Counted from the first letter of the stretch, positions 28,380 to 41,200 are shown. The stretch: DNA of 64,000 nucleotides from Desmonostoc muscorum LEGE 12446 (GCF_015207005.2 NZ_JADEXS020000001.1:7091001-7155000), one strand, 5' to 3'. The notes: generated by a model from the letters alone, not told the origin. Program-made: numbers and translations.

Positions 28380-31300
28380 ATGTTTGAACAATGTATTCAT
28401 CAGTTATTTGAAAGCCAGGTTGCGCGAACTCCACAAGCAATAGCTGTGGAATATGGCCACGAACAACTGACATACCAAGAATTAAATATTAAAGCTAATC
28501 AACTCGCTCATCATTTGCAAAAATTAGGGGTAAGGGCAGAGACCCTGGTAGGAATTTGCGTCGATCGCTCCTTAGAAATGATTGTGGGTTTGTTGGGAAT
28601 TCTCAAAGCCGGGGGAGCATACGTACCGCTAGATCCCGCCTATCCTACTGAACGATTGCAGTTCATGGTAGAAGATGCTCAAATCTCTATTTTGGTAACG
28701 CAAGAAAAATGGTCTAGTTTAATATCTGATTATTCAGGGCAGGTAATTTGTTTAGATAGTCACCAGGACGAGATATTTAACGACAGCAATGCCTACGGCG
28801 GGCAAAGCCAACACAATCTCATTAACACAGTCAAACCGAATAATCTAGCTTACGTCATCTACACATCAGGTTCAACTGGAAAACCCAAAGGAGTGATGGT
28901 TGAACATCATTCATTGGTGAATTTTATTCAGATGGCGTTGGCTTTGCCGGCCGTAGGCATCGCCCAATACAAAATCTCTGAGTGCGACCGGATTCTTCAG
29001 TTCGCCTCCATGAGTTTTGATGTAGCCGCAGAAGAAATATATTCCTGCTTAAGTTGTGGTGCAACTCTAGTGTTACGAACTGAAGAAATGATGAGTTCTG
29101 TAGCATCATTTGTACAACAATCTCAAAATTGGCAAATAACTATATGGGATTTACCCACAGCTTACTGGCATTTAATAGTCAATGAATTAGCCACTGGTAA
29201 AATAACATTGCCCCAATCATTGCGCTTGGTAATTATTGGCGGAGAAAGGGTACTACCAGAAAAAGTGAAAATGTGGCTCAAATGTGTAGGAAATTTCCCT
29301 GAATTGATCAATGCCTACGGCCCCACCGAAGCCACCATTGCAGCTATAAGTTGCTGCTTATCAAATTACACCAAACTAGAAAATACAGAAGTACCTATTG
29401 GTAAACCAATGGGGGAAAATATTCAAGTTTATGTGTTGGATCAAAACCTGCAACAAGTTCCAACCCAAGTAACAGGAGAAATACACATCGGAGGTGCTGG
29501 ACTTGCACGCGGCTATCTCAATCGCCCAGAATTAACAGCAGAAAAATTTATTCAAAATCCCTTTGGCGATTTTGGATTAGGAAACACTAGCGAAAATTTA
29601 GAACTACCTGAAATTGATTTAGAAAACAAATTTAATAATCCAAAATCCAAAATTCAAAATTCAAAATTATATAAAACTGGTGATTTAGGAAGATATTTAC
29701 CAGACGGTAACTTAGAATTTGTAGGACGCATTGACGAGCAGGTAAAATTTAATGGCTTCCGAATTGAATTAGGAGAAATTGAGTCTGTTCTCAATCAACA
29801 TTGCGAAGTATCTCAAAGCGTAGTCATTATTCGTGAAGATTCCCCTGGAAACAAACGTTTAGTAGCTTATATTGTCCCCCATCAAAAAACGGCGATTGCC
29901 CCCACAACTTTTGAAAGCTTCCTGAAAAAAAAGCTACCGAGTTACATGGTGCCAAGCATCTTTGTTTTCTTAGATGCTTTACCCCTCACCCCCAATGACA
30001 AAATCGATCGCCAAGCACTTCCTGTTCCTAATCTGCAAAAAACTTTTGTCGCTCCCCGGAATTCACAAGAAGAAGCCCTAGCAGAAATCTGGCGTCAAAT
30101 TTTTGGATTAGAACAGATTGGTATTGATGATAATTTTTTCCAGTTGGGTGGTCATTCTCTAATCGCCACACAAATTTTGTCTCGCATACGAGATGTTTTT
30201 CAAGTTGAACTATCCTTTAAACAACTGTTTGAAAATCCAACTATTGATGACTTAATTAAAGTCATTTTCCACCAACAGCAAATCAAACAGACATTCCCCA
30301 TAGCTAAAATTCAGCCGATTCCACGAGGGGGTTACTTACCCGTTTCCTTTGCCCAAGAGCGGGTATATTTCATTGAGCAATTAGCACCCTCCATGAGCGC
30401 TTACCAATTCCAAGAGAGTTTGCGCTTTCAAGGATATTTGAATATATCTATACTGGAAGAAAGTCTGGGCGAAATTTTGCATCGTCATGAGATTTTTCGC
30501 ACTACCTTTCCAGCCGTAGAAGGAAAGTTAGTACAATTAATTCATCCTCCTCAACCAGTAAAATTAGAAGTAATTGACCTGCAAAATTTTGCCAAATCTG
30601 AACAGGAAGCCGAAGTCGAAAGATTAACAGAGGTGGAAATTCACAAACCTTTTAATATTAGTGAGTTACCCTTAATTCGGTGGACGTTATTAAAATTAAG
30701 TGACCACGAACATGTATTAGTTCATGTTGAACATCACATGGTTCATGACGGTTGGTCATTTAATTTATTTTTGCGAGAATTATTAGCACTATATCAAGCC
30801 TTTTCTGAAGGTAAACCCTCTCCCCTAGCTGAACCATCACTTCAGTTTGCAGATTTTGCCCATTGGCAAAGACAGTGGGTGTTAACAGAGGAAGCACAAG
30901 CCCAGCTAGATTATTGGAAACAAAAATTATCTGGTAGTCCGCCTTTACTGGAATTACCTGGCGTTAGCCCGCGCCCAGTAGAACAAACTTACCAAGGCGG
31001 AATGCGGAGAATGGAACTTCCTCTTCATGTCTGCGAAGCCCTAAGAAATATGGGTCGTCAAGAAGGCGTAACCTTATTTATGAGTATGTTTACAGTTTTC
31101 GTAACCATGCTCTACCGCTACACCGGACAAGAAGATCTTTGCGTGGGTTCTGGAGTCGCTAACCGTCGTTGGCGAGAGACAGAAGGGTTAATTGGCATGA
31201 TTGTCAATAACATTGTTCTCCGCACAAATGTTTCCGGAAACCCCACCTTTCGAGAACTTCTGGCTCAAGTGCGTCAAGTCACCCTGGAAGGTTATGCTAA

Positions 31301-34300
31301 CGAAGACTTACCCTTTGATAAGGTGGTAGAGGCACTCAAACCAGAGAGGAATCTCAGCTATAATCCGCTGTTTCAGGTGATGTTTAGCTTCCATGATGCG
31401 CTGTTACCCGAATTGCGTTTACCAGGGTTGAGTATTAAACAGCATGAGGCACTCAACAATAAATCAGCCAAATTCGATCTTGATATTGTCGTTATTCCCC
31501 GTTCTGAACAACGAGTAGGGCGTAATTCCCAACATGAAGCCCAGGGAATCGAAACAGAGGGCATAACCCTTGTTTGGGAATATAACAGCGATTTATTTGA
31601 TGCCGCCACCATCGATCGCATGATGGGACAATATCAAACATTGGTAGAAGGAATTGTAGCTAACCCCGATTTACGAATTTCCCAATACCCGCTGTTAACA
31701 CCAGAACAACAGCAGCAATTATTAGTTGAGTGGAACGCAACAAAAACAACTTATCCCCAAGGGAAATGTATTCATCAGTTAGTTGAAGCACAGGTAGACA
31801 AAACTCCTGATGCAGTAGCAGTCATATTTGGGGGGCAAAAACTCACCTATCGGCAATTAAATGAACAAGCTAACCAACTCGCTCATTACCTAAAAACCTT
31901 GGGAGTAAAAGCTGATACATTAGTAGGAATTTGCATTGAGCGCTCCTTAGAAATGATAGTGGGACTATTAGGAATTCTCAAAGCGGGGGGTGCTTATGTT
32001 CCCCTAGATTCCGCCTATCCAGCCGAACGATTGAGCGAAATAGTAAATGATGCTCAAGTGCCGATTCTGGTAACGATGCAGCAATGGGCAACTGTATCAG
32101 CTGAACATTCTTTGGAAATAGTTTGTTTAGATACTCAAAGAGAATTGATTGCCAACCAGAGTAGAGAAAATCCTGACTCTGAAGTAGCAGACAGTAACTT
32201 AGCCTATGTTATCTATACATCAGGCTCCACAGGCAAGCCCAAAGGGGTGCTGATTGAACATCATTCATTGGTGAATTTTAGCCAAGCAGCATTGGCTCAA
32301 TATAAAATGACAGTTGGCGATTGCATTCTCCAATTTGCCTCAATTAGTTTTGATGCCGCCGCCGAAGAAATCTATCCGTGTTTAACTTGTGGTGGCACAT
32401 TAGTGCTGCGAACCGAAGAAATGTTGCAGTCTGTGTCAGCATTTGTGCAGCAGTCAAAAGATTGGGAATTAACAGTATGGGATTTACCTACAGCTTATTG
32501 GCATTTGTTAGTCAGTGAATTAGCCAGTGGCAATTTATTATTACCTGAATCATTAAGACTGGTAATTATTGGTGGAGAACGAGTGCTACCGGAAAAAGTT
32601 GCAATCTGGCATCAATTGGTGGGCAATTATCCACAGTTGATTAATAGTTATGGCCCGACTGAAGCCACTGTTGTTGCTACATTATCTGATTTGTCAGAAA
32701 ATGCCCTCAATCATTCAGAAGTCCCCATTGGTAAACCTATCAATAATGTTCAGGTATATGTGTTAGATAAATACTTGCAACCTGTTCCCATCGGAGTACC
32801 AGGGGAACTGCATATTGGTGGTGTGGGTGTGGCACGGGGTTACTTGAACCGTCCAGAATTAACATTAGAAAAATTTATCCTCAATCCCTTTACCGATTTT
32901 GGATTGCCGATTTTAGATTTTGGATTAGGAAATACTGGTGAAAATTTAGAATCTTCCCAACCTCTTGAATTAGAAAATCAATCCAATAATCCAAAATCCA
33001 AAATCCAAAATCCAAAATTATATAAGACTGGCGATTTAGTCCGTTATCTACCTGATGGCAATTTGGAATACTTGGGGCGAATTGATTCTCAAGTGAAGAT
33101 TCGCGGTTTTCGCATTGAACTTGGCGAAATTGAAACAGTTTTAAATCAACATCCCCAGGTAGCTCAAGCTGTTGTTATTGCCCGTGAAGACATTCCTGGC
33201 AATCAACGTCTCGTCGCCTACGTGGTTGGAAATCAAATCCAAATTGATGATATCCGCCAATTCCTCAAACAGAAGTTACCACCCTACATGGTTCCTTCTG
33301 CCTTTATCTTATTGGATCGTCTACCGATGACTCCCAATGGGAAAGTAGACTATCGTGCTTTACCTGCCCCAGATACTTCCCAGAGAAATTCAGAGGTTGA
33401 GTTTGTTCTTCCTCGGACTTTTGCAGAAGAAAAATTAGCTGCAATTTGGGCTGAAGTTTTGAGACGCTCAAATGTCAGCATTCACGACAATTTCTTTGAG
33501 TTGGGTGGCGATTCAATTATCAGCATTCAGATGATTTCTAGAGCCAATCAAGTCGGATTACATCTGACTCCCAAACAACTTTTTCAACATCAAACAATTG
33601 CAGAGTTAGCCACCGTTGTTGGTACAACCAGTCAAATCAAAGCCAATCAAGGATTAGTCACAGGTTCAGTACCGCTAACGCCTATCCAGCATTGGTTTTT
33701 CCAGCAAAATTTACCTGATGCTGACTACTTTAATCAGTCAGCAATGCTTGTGATTCCATCGGGGACAAAACCGGAGTTATTAAAACAAGCCGTGCAAGAA
33801 TTATTATGGCATCATGATGCGTTGCGATCGTGCTTTGCACGTCTCCCCTTGGGAGAATCGCAGTTCATCCGAGAAAGCATTCCTCCGCAACAAATTCATC
33901 ATCCGCCCCAAGAAACAGTACCTTTCACCATTGTTGATTTATCGGAACTTTCTCCCCAAGCACAACAAACTGCGATGCAGACAAAAGATGCCCAACTTCA
34001 AGCCAGCCTGAATTTATCATCAGGAGAAATTGTCCAAGTCGCCTTGTTCAACCTGGGGATAAATCAACCAAATCAACTACTATTTGTTATCCATCACCTA
34101 GCCGTAGATGGTATCTCATGGCGAATTTTACTCGAAGACTTGGCAACAGCTTATCAGCAGCTAAATCGTGCTGAAGCAATCAAATTGCCTGCTAAAACTA
34201 CTTCTTTTCAAGAATGGGCAAATCGGTTACAAGAATACAGTAAATCAGAAATTATTGCCAAAGAAATTGATTATTGGCTATCTCCGTTTCAGGGCGATAT

Positions 34301-35123
34301 TGCTCCTTTGCCGATAGATTATCCATCAGGTATAAAAGATAATACCTTAACCTCAACTCATTCTTTTACCCTGTTTTTAAATGAGGATGAAACCCGCGCT
34401 TTGTTGCAAGATGTCCCCTCTGCTTACAACACACAAATTAACGATATTTTGCTGACTGCTTTAGTACAAAGTTTCAGTCAATGGACAGGGCAAAAATCCT
34501 TAATTGTTGATTTAGAGGGACATGGAAGAGAAGACTTATTTGAAGATGTAGATTTGTCGCGTACTGTAGGCTGGTTTACTACTTTATTCCCTGTGGAATT
34601 AAAAGTGAGTTCTGTTCACGATTTACCAGCAACTTTAAAATTAGTTAAAGAACAACTGCGCCGCCTTCCTAAACACGGTATCGGTTATGGGATCTTGCGA
34701 TATTTACATCCAAATCCAGCAGTTAAAAATAAATTCCAGAGTTTAGCGCCAGCAGAAGTCAGTTTTAATTATTTAGGTCAATTTGACCAAGTTTTGTCTG
34801 CATCTGGAATGTTGGGAACTGTAAAAGAGTGGAAATCAGAGCATAGTAAGCGCGGAAATCGTAATCATTTATTGGCAATCAGTGGATTAATTCACTCAGG
34901 AAAGCTAGAAATAGACTTTGCTTACAGTGACAAAATTCACAAAATAGATACCATCGAAAGATTGGCTTTTGGATTCATGGAGGCATTAAGAACTCTGATT
35001 ACTCACTGTCAATCAAAAGAGTCCCAAGACTATACTCCTTCTGACTTTTCTGCTGCCAAAATTAATCAACAACAACTGGATAAATTCATCGCTAAAATTA
35101 ACAAAAATAAAACCAAATCGTGA
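28380..35123 (+). CDS. aptA1: AptA1-like starter NRPS: A-T-C-A-T-E
   Basis: 2247 residues. It starts directly with an A domain and has no C domain, as in a chain-starting synthetase. Domains by nucleotide: A1 28390-30020, T1 30061-30265 (LGGHS), C 30333-31690 (HHMVHDGW), A2 31768-33370, T2 33418-33610 (LGGDS), E 33652-35010 (HHLAVDG). Codes: A1 DVEDIGAIAK, with two acidic pocket residues that suggest a basic substrate (Lys/Arg); A2 DAEDIGSVVK, Lys-like. With the epimerase this gives X-(ureido)-D-Lys, the hallmark of anabaenopeptins; the ureido bond is thought to form at the C domain. The tail SAAKINQQQLDKFIAKINK is a docking motif shared with the next gene. In-frame repeat elements interrupt both A domains (28786, 28938, 29564, 32893). 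A1 and A2 share WDLPTAYWHL, so the starter probably arose from the Lys domain. Confidence 0.92.
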   Translation: MFEQCIHQLFESQVARTPQAIAVEYGHEQLTYQELNIKANQLAHHLQKLGVRAETLVGICVDRSLEMIVGLLGILKAGGAYVPLDPAYPTERLQFMVEDAQISILVTQEKWSSLISDYSGQVICLDSHQDEIFNDSNAYGGQSQHNLINTVKPNNLAYVIYTSGSTGKPKGVMVEHHSLVNFIQMALALPAVGIAQYKISECDRILQFASMSFDVAAEEIYSCLSCGATLVLRTEEMMSSVASFVQQSQNWQITIWDLPTAYWHLIVNELATGKITLPQSLRLVIIGGERVLPEKVKMWLKCVGNFPELINAYGPTEATIAAISCCLSNYTKLENTEVPIGKPMGENIQVYVLDQNLQQVPTQVTGEIHIGGAGLARGYLNRPELTAEKFIQNPFGDFGLGNTSENLELPEIDLENKFNNPKSKIQNSKLYKTGDLGRYLPDGNLEFVGRIDEQVKFNGFRIELGEIESVLNQHCEVSQSVVIIREDSPGNKRLVAYIVPHQKTAIAPTTFESFLKKKLPSYMVPSIFVFLDALPLTPNDKIDRQALPVPNLQKTFVAPRNSQEEALAEIWRQIFGLEQIGIDDNFFQLGGHSLIATQILSRIRDVFQVELSFKQLFENPTIDDLIKVIFHQQQIKQTFPIAKIQPIPRGGYLPVSFAQERVYFIEQLAPSMSAYQFQESLRFQGYLNISILEESLGEILHRHEIFRTTFPAVEGKLVQLIHPPQPVKLEVIDLQNFAKSEQEAEVERLTEVEIHKPFNISELPLIRWTLLKLSDHEHVLVHVEHHMVHDGWSFNLFLRELLALYQAFSEGKPSPLAEPSLQFADFAHWQRQWVLTEEAQAQLDYWKQKLSGSPPLLELPGVSPRPVEQTYQGGMRRMELPLHVCEALRNMGRQEGVTLFMSMFTVFVTMLYRYTGQEDLCVGSGVANRRWRETEGLIGMIVNNIVLRTNVSGNPTFRELLAQVRQVTLEGYANEDLPFDKVVEALKPERNLSYNPLFQVMFSFHDALLPELRLPGLSIKQHEALNNKSAKFDLDIVVIPRSEQRVGRNSQHEAQGIETEGITLVWEYNSDLFDAATIDRMMGQYQTLVEGIVANPDLRISQYPLLTPEQQQQLLVEWNATKTTYPQGKCIHQLVEAQVDKTPDAVAVIFGGQKLTYRQLNEQANQLAHYLKTLGVKADTLVGICIERSLEMIVGLLGILKAGGAYVPLDSAYPAERLSEIVNDAQVPILVTMQQWATVSAEHSLEIVCLDTQRELIANQSRENPDSEVADSNLAYVIYTSGSTGKPKGVLIEHHSLVNFSQAALAQYKMTVGDCILQFASISFDAAAEEIYPCLTCGGTLVLRTEEMLQSVSAFVQQSKDWELTVWDLPTAYWHLLVSELASGNLLLPESLRLVIIGGERVLPEKVAIWHQLVGNYPQLINSYGPTEATVVATLSDLSENALNHSEVPIGKPINNVQVYVLDKYLQPVPIGVPGELHIGGVGVARGYLNRPELTLEKFILNPFTDFGLPILDFGLGNTGENLESSQPLELENQSNNPKSKIQNPKLYKTGDLVRYLPDGNLEYLGRIDSQVKIRGFRIELGEIETVLNQHPQVAQAVVIAREDIPGNQRLVAYVVGNQIQIDDIRQFLKQKLPPYMVPSAFILLDRLPMTPNGKVDYRALPAPDTSQRNSEVEFVLPRTFAEEKLAAIWAEVLRRSNVSIHDNFFELGGDSIISIQMISRANQVGLHLTPKQLFQHQTIAELATVVGTTSQIKANQGLVTGSVPLTPIQHWFFQQNLPDADYFNQSAMLVIPSGTKPELLKQAVQELLWHHDALRSCFARLPLGESQFIRESIPPQQIHHPPQETVPFTIVDLSELSPQAQQTAMQTKDAQLQASLNLSSGEIVQVALFNLGINQPNQLLFVIHHLAVDGISWRILLEDLATAYQQLNRAEAIKLPAKTTSFQEWANRLQEYSKSEIIAKEIDYWLSPFQGDIAPLPIDYPSGIKDNTLTSTHSFTLFLNEDETRALLQDVPSAYNTQINDILLTALVQSFSQWTGQKSLIVDLEGHGREDLFEDVDLSRTVGWFTTLFPVELKVSSVHDLPATLKLVKEQLRRLPKHGIGYGILRYLHPNPAVKNKFQSLAPAEVSFNYLGQFDQVLSASGMLGTVKEWKSEHSKRGNRNHLLAISGLIHSGKLEIDFAYSDKIHKIDTIERLAFGFMEALRTLITHCQSKESQDYTPSDFSAAKINQQQLDKFIAKINKNKTKS
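28786..28812. repeat. GCCTACGGCGGGC-type dispersed element in aptA1
   Basis: GCAATGCCTACGGCGGGCAA, read as NAYGGQSQ in frame ahead of the NNLAYVIYTSG motif. An inverted copy follows at 28938. Confidence 0.7.
28938..28964. repeat. Inverted GCCTACGGC-type element in aptA1
   Basis: On the minus strand it reads GGCGATGCCTACGGCCGGCA. It adds seven residues (LPAVGIA) that the otherwise very similar second A domain of this protein lacks. Confidence 0.75.
29564..29667. repeat. In-frame TTTTGGATT/AATCCAAAA hairpin element, aptA1 A1
   Basis: GATTTTGGATTAG on the left and AATCCAAAATCCAAAATTC heptads on the right bracket about 60 bases. Located between FIQNPF and KLYKTGDL; it lengthens the loop by about 34 residues and keeps the frame. 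Confidence 0.85.
32893..33018. repeat. In-frame TTTTGGATT/AATCCAAAA hairpin element, aptA1 A2
   Basis: Same element type and same loop (LNPF to KLYKTGDL), about 42 residues. Confidence 0.85.
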
Positions 35124-35297
35124 ATTATAAGGCTATAAAATTACGAACCACAGAGGCGCAAAGGTCGCAGAAAATAAGAAAAACTCAATATTTCTCAAAA
35201 CTCTCCTCTCTGCGCCTCCGCGTGAAATAAATATTCACAACCAAAATAGGATAACTTTAGTACTTGATTACCTGAGTAAAAAATTTAAATTTAATTT

Positions 35298-38200
35298 ATG
35301 CATAAAATCGTGATTGGCTCTACTGATTCTGTTGATAATTTTTCTGCTTTAACTGAGCAAGAACGACATAAAATATTGTTGGAATGGAATGATACAACGG
35401 TAGATTATCCTAAAGATTTGTGCATACATCAGTTATTTGAAGCACAGGTGAAAAAAACTCCAGACAATATTGCTGTTGTCTTCAATGAGCAGAAACTTAC
35501 TTATCAACAATTGAACCATCAAGCCAATCAACTTGCACATTATCTGCAATCTTTGGGTGTAGGGGCAGAAGTTTTAGTCGGGATTTGCGTAGAGCGCTCT
35601 TTGGAAATGGTAGTGGGAATGCTGGGTATTCTCAAAGCAGGTGGAGCTTATGTACCGCTAGATCCAACATATCCCGAAGAACGTCTGAGCTTTATGCTGG
35701 CAGATTCTCAAGTGCAGGTGTTATTAACTCAGCAAAAGTTGGTTGCAGGGTTTAATGCAAGTGAGGCAAAGCTAGTTTGTCTGGATACTGATTGGGAATT
35801 GATTAACCAACACAGCCAAGAGAATCTCACTAGCAACGTCACGTCTGAAAACCTGGTTTATGTCATCTATACCTCTGGTTCTACGGGAACACCAAAGGGA
35901 GTAGCTGTACCCCATCGGGCTGTGAATCGGCTAGTATGCAATACTAACTACGTGCAGTTGACAGCTGAGGATTGCGTTGCTCAAGCCTCAAATGCTTCCT
36001 TTGACGCAGCTACATTTGAAATCTGGGGTTCTCTCATCCACGGGGCTAAGTTGGTAGTCATTCCTCAGAATGTTGTGCTTTCACCCCAGCATTTCGCAGC
36101 CTGCATCCGCGAACAAGGAATTAGTATATTATTCTTGACCACAGCCTTATTTAATCAGTTAGCGAGCATTGTTCCCCAGGCATTTAAAGATTTGCGATAC
36201 TTGCTATTTGGAGGCGAGGCTGTAGATCCTAAGTCCGTGAAAGCGGTTTTAACGAACGGATCGCCACAACGATTGTTGCATGTTTATGGCCCGACTGAGA
36301 ATACAACATTCTCTTGTTGGTATTTAGTTGAGGACGTTGCAGAAGGGGCAATAAATTTGTCCATTGGTCGTCCAATTTCCAATACACAAATCTACATACT
36401 GGACTCCCGACTGCAACCAGTTCCCGTTGGTACTCCCGGAGAATTATATATCGGCGGCGATGGCTTGGCACGAGGCTACTTAAACCGTCCAGAGTTAACT
36501 GAGGAAAAATTCATTCCCAATCCCTTTAAAAGAGGCAGGGGGGCAGAGGAGCAGGGGAGCAGAGGAACAGAAATTCTTCCTAATTCCCAATCCCCAGTCC
36601 CCAGTCCCCAATCCCCAGTCCCCAATCCCCGCCTTTACAAAACTGGGGATTTAGCCCGTTATCTACCAGATGGCAACATTGAGTTTCTGGGGCGAGTCGA
36701 TAATCAGGTGAAGATTCGCGGTTTTCGCATTGAATTAGGAGAAATTGAGGCGCTTTTGAGTCTACACCCGGATGTACAGCAGGTAGTGGTCATCGCTCGT
36801 GAAGACATCCCCGGTGATAAGCGGCTTGTTGCCTATATTGTCTTGAATCAAAAGCTTGAGACGATGCCTGCGGCGGGCTGCGCCTACGCCACTACCCTCA
36901 AATGCTTCCTCCAAGAAAAGCTGCCCCACTATATGGTGCCAGCAATATTTATTTTTTTAGACTCCTTGCCCCTGACGCCCAACGGGAAAGTCGATCGCCA
37001 GCATCTTCCCGCCCCCGATCGCACACGCCCCGATTTAGCAGAAACCTTTGTCGCTCCTCGTAACCCAATTGAAGAAAAACTAGCTCTCATTTGGGCTGAG
37101 TTACTGGGACTTGAGCAAATTGGAGTTAATGATAATTTTTTCCAGTTGGGTGGTCATTCCCTCATCGCCACTCAAATCCTTTCTCGCGTGCGCGAAGTTT
37201 CCAGCGTGGAGTTGTCGTTTCACCACATCTTTGAAAACCCTACGGTAGCGGGACTAGCTGGGGTAATCGAAAAGTGCAGTTTTCAACAAGAGCGATCGCA
37301 GCGTCCTGCCATCCAACGAATTGCCCGTGAAGGACTCTTACCAGTCTCCTTTGCCCAAGAGCGAGTCTACTTTATCCAGCAATTGGCACCTGAAAATAGC
37401 GCCTATCAATTCCAAGCAACTATGCGATTTCAGGGTCGGCTTGATGTGGCAATTTTACAACAGTGCCTCGATGAAATTGTGCAACGGCATGAAATCTTTC
37501 GCACAACTTATCCGGCGGTAAATGGGCAGCTATTTCAGGTAATCAACCCACACCAACCAATTAGCTTTAGTGCGATCGACCTGGAATCATTCGCTGAATC
37601 TGACCGTGAAACTGAGGCTCAAAAGCTAGTTGAACTAGAAGTGCAAAAGCCGCTTGACATTAATCAATTACCCTTAGTTAGGTGGGTTTTGTTGAAGTTA
37701 AGTCACCAAGAACATTTGTTGCTCCACATTGAGCATCACATGGTTCATGATGGTTGGTCATTCAACGTCTTTCTGGCTGAGTTGGTGGAACTTTATCAAG
37801 CCTTCTGTTTGGGTAATCCTTCTCCCCTAACTGAGCCAGTTTGGCAATTTGTGGACTTTGCCCATTGGCAGCGACAGTGGGTAAAAAGCCAGTCAGCCCA
37901 AGCTCAATTAAACTATTGGCAACAGAAACTATCCGGCAGTTCACCGCTGTTAGAATTACCCTATGACCGCCCGCGACCACCAGAGCAAACTTACAATGGC
38001 GATCAAATCAGGGTAGAACTGCCCATCGACTTGTGTGAATCCTTAAGAATTCTCAGCCGTCAAGAAGGTGTCACCTTATTTATGACGATGCTGGCAGTTT
38101 TTCTGGTCATGTTGCATCGCTACACTGGGCAAGACGACATTACCATCGGCACTGCTGTTGCCAATCGGCGGATGCATGAAATAGAGAAGTTAATTGGCAT

Positions 38201-41200
38201 GATTGTCAATAACTTGGTTTTACGCACCGATTTGTCAGGTAATCCCACATTTCGGGAGTTACTTGACCGAGTGCGTCAAGTGACGATGGAAGCTTATGCT
38301 AACGAAGACCTACCCTTCGATAAGGTGGTGGAAGTTCTCAAGCCAATACGCAACCTCAGCCACAATCCTCTGTTTCAAGTGATGTTCAGCTTCCATGATT
38401 CATCCATGCCAGACTTGAATCTCCCAGGCTTGGACATCAGTTTGCATGAACCTATCAGCAACAAATCCTCAAAGTTCGATTTGGATTTCCTGGTCATACC
38501 GCGTTCTGAACAACGGGTGCAAAACGGTTCCAAAACAAAAGCTAAGGGAATCACCCTCGTCTTAGAATACAACAGCGACCTCTTCGATGCTGCCACCGTT
38601 CAACGGATGTTAGAAGAGTATGAAAATTTACTCCATAGCATTATTACCAACTCAGAGCAGCGAGTTTCAGAATTACCCCTGTTGACCGTAAATCAACAGC
38701 AGTTGCTAAAGTCATGGAATAAAACTCAGCGTGATTATACTTACAAAAAGTGTATTCATAAATTATTTGAAACTCAGGTAGAATTAAAGCCAGATGCGAT
38801 CGCTCTAAAGCAAGATGGTCAAAAATTAACTTACCGTGAATTGAGCGATCGCGCCAATCAACTAGCCCACTATCTACAAAGTTTGGGAGTCAAGCCAGAA
38901 ACCCTTGTCGGTATTTGCGTTGAACGTTCCTTAGAGATGATTGTCGGCTTACTCGGTATTCTGAAAGCTGGTGGTGCTTATGTTCCCCTTGATCCTGCTT
39001 ATCCAAAAGAGCGATTAACTGATATTCAACAAGATACGCAACTGAGAATTCTGCTGACTCAAGAAAGATTCCAAGACAAATTGCCAGATTATCCCGCAAA
39101 AACAATCTGTTTAGATAAAGACTGGCCAGCGATCGCTCAACATAGTACGCGACAACCCATTAGTCAGGTTGAACTTCATAACCTCGCTTACATGATTTAT
39201 ACATCTGGTTCTACGGGTAAACCGAAAGGGGTGATGGTTGAACATCGGTCATTGTTGAATTTTGCGATCGCCGCCATTGATGAATATGGAATCAATGCCA
39301 GCGATCGAATTCTGCAATTTGCCTCTATTTGTTTTGATACATCTATTGAAGAAATCTTTCCTTGTCTGGCGGCTGGTGCAACATTAGTGCTGCGAACCGA
39401 AGAAATGCTGCACTCAAGTGATGAATTTTGGCGGTGTTGCCAACAATGGCAGTTAACTGTTTTGGATTTACCTACAGCTTATTGGCATCAGTTGGTGGCA
39501 GAACTCACCCCTGATGACTCCCGAATTCCTGAAAATCTGAGAACTGTGATTATTGGGGGAGAAGAAGCTCAACTAGAAAAAGTCAAGCGTTGGCACAGTA
39601 GTGTGGCTCATTTGCCCAATCCCCCGCAATTATTTAATAGTTACGGGCCAACAGAAGCAACAGTTATTACCACTTTACACCGCTTAAATTCCTCAGATAC
39701 TTCCGGCGTTGCCATCGGGCGACCCATCAGCAATGCTCAAGTTTATATCCTAGATCGATATCTGCAACCAGTACCCATAGGAGTTCCTGGGGAACTGCAC
39801 ATTGGCGGAGCAGGTTTAGCCAGAGGATATTGGCAACGCCCTGAATTGACGACTGAGAAATTTATCGAGAATCCCTTGAGCAATTTTGGATTTTCGATTG
39901 CCGATTTTGGATTAAGTGGCGATCGCAAAGAAACAAAAACTGTGGACATCACTCAGACAGTTAATAATCCAAAATCCAAAATCCAAAATCCAAAATTATA
40001 TAAAACAGGAGACTTGGCACGATTTCGCCCAGATGGCAACCTAGAATATCTCGGTCGAGTTGACGATCAGGTGAAGATTCGCGGTTTCCGCATCGAGTTG
40101 GGAGAAATCGAGACGGTGTTGAATCAACATCCCCAGGTGTTTCAAGCGGTTGCGATCGCCCGTGAAGATATTCCTGGGCAAAAACGCCTTGTGGCTTATG
40201 TTGTCCCTAAGGTAGGGGCAGGGGCGCACAGCTGTGCGCCCCTACGGGATTTCCTCAAGGGAAAACTGCCTAATTATATGGTGCCTTCGGCTTTTGTGCT
40301 GCTAGAAACACTGCCCATGACACCCAATGGCAAAGTAGACTACCGCGCCCTACCAGTCCCCGAATTTACCCGCAGTCCAGAAGATAACTTTGTAACTCCA
40401 AGCACCCCGACAGAAGAGAAATTAGCGGCCATTTGGTCAGAAATTTTAAGATTAGAAAAAGTCAGTATCCACGATAACTTCTTTGAACTAGGCGGAGACT
40501 CGATTCTCAGCATTCAAGTAATTTCCCGTGCTAATCAGGCAGGTATCCAAATTGCCCCCAAACAGTTATTTCAGCACCAAACCATTGCTGAGTTAGCTGC
40601 TGTAGCAGGCATCACTCGCTCCATCAAAGCCGAACAAGGGTTAGTAACTGGTGCGGTGCCGCTGACACCCATTCAACAATGGTTTTTTGAGCAGCAATTA
40701 CCCGAAGTTCATTACTTTAACCAGTCAGCACTGGTGGAAGTGCCGCCAGATTTGAAAGCAGAGTTATTACAGAAAATTGTGCAACAATTGCTACTGCACC
40801 ACGATGCTTTGCGTCTGCGGTTTGTACAAGAAGGGGAAAACTGGCAGCAAATTAACGCCGCCGAGGAAATTGTGTCATTTAGGACGATGGATTTGTCACA
40901 CTTGCCAATAGAAGAACAGCAAACAGCCATCAAAGCTGCCGATACTGAACTTCAGGCTAGTTTAAACTTATCCACCGGACCGATCGCACGAGTAGCACTG
41001 TTTCAATTAGGCAAAGATCGACCAGGTAGGTTACTGTTCATCATCCATCATTTAGCAGTAGATGGCATCTCCTGGCGGATTTTACTAGAAGACTTGGCTA
41101 GTGGTTACCAACAAATCAGTCGGGGCGAAGGAATTAAACTACCAGCCAAGACAACTTCGTTTCAATATTGGAGCGATCGCCTTTTAGAATATGGACAATC

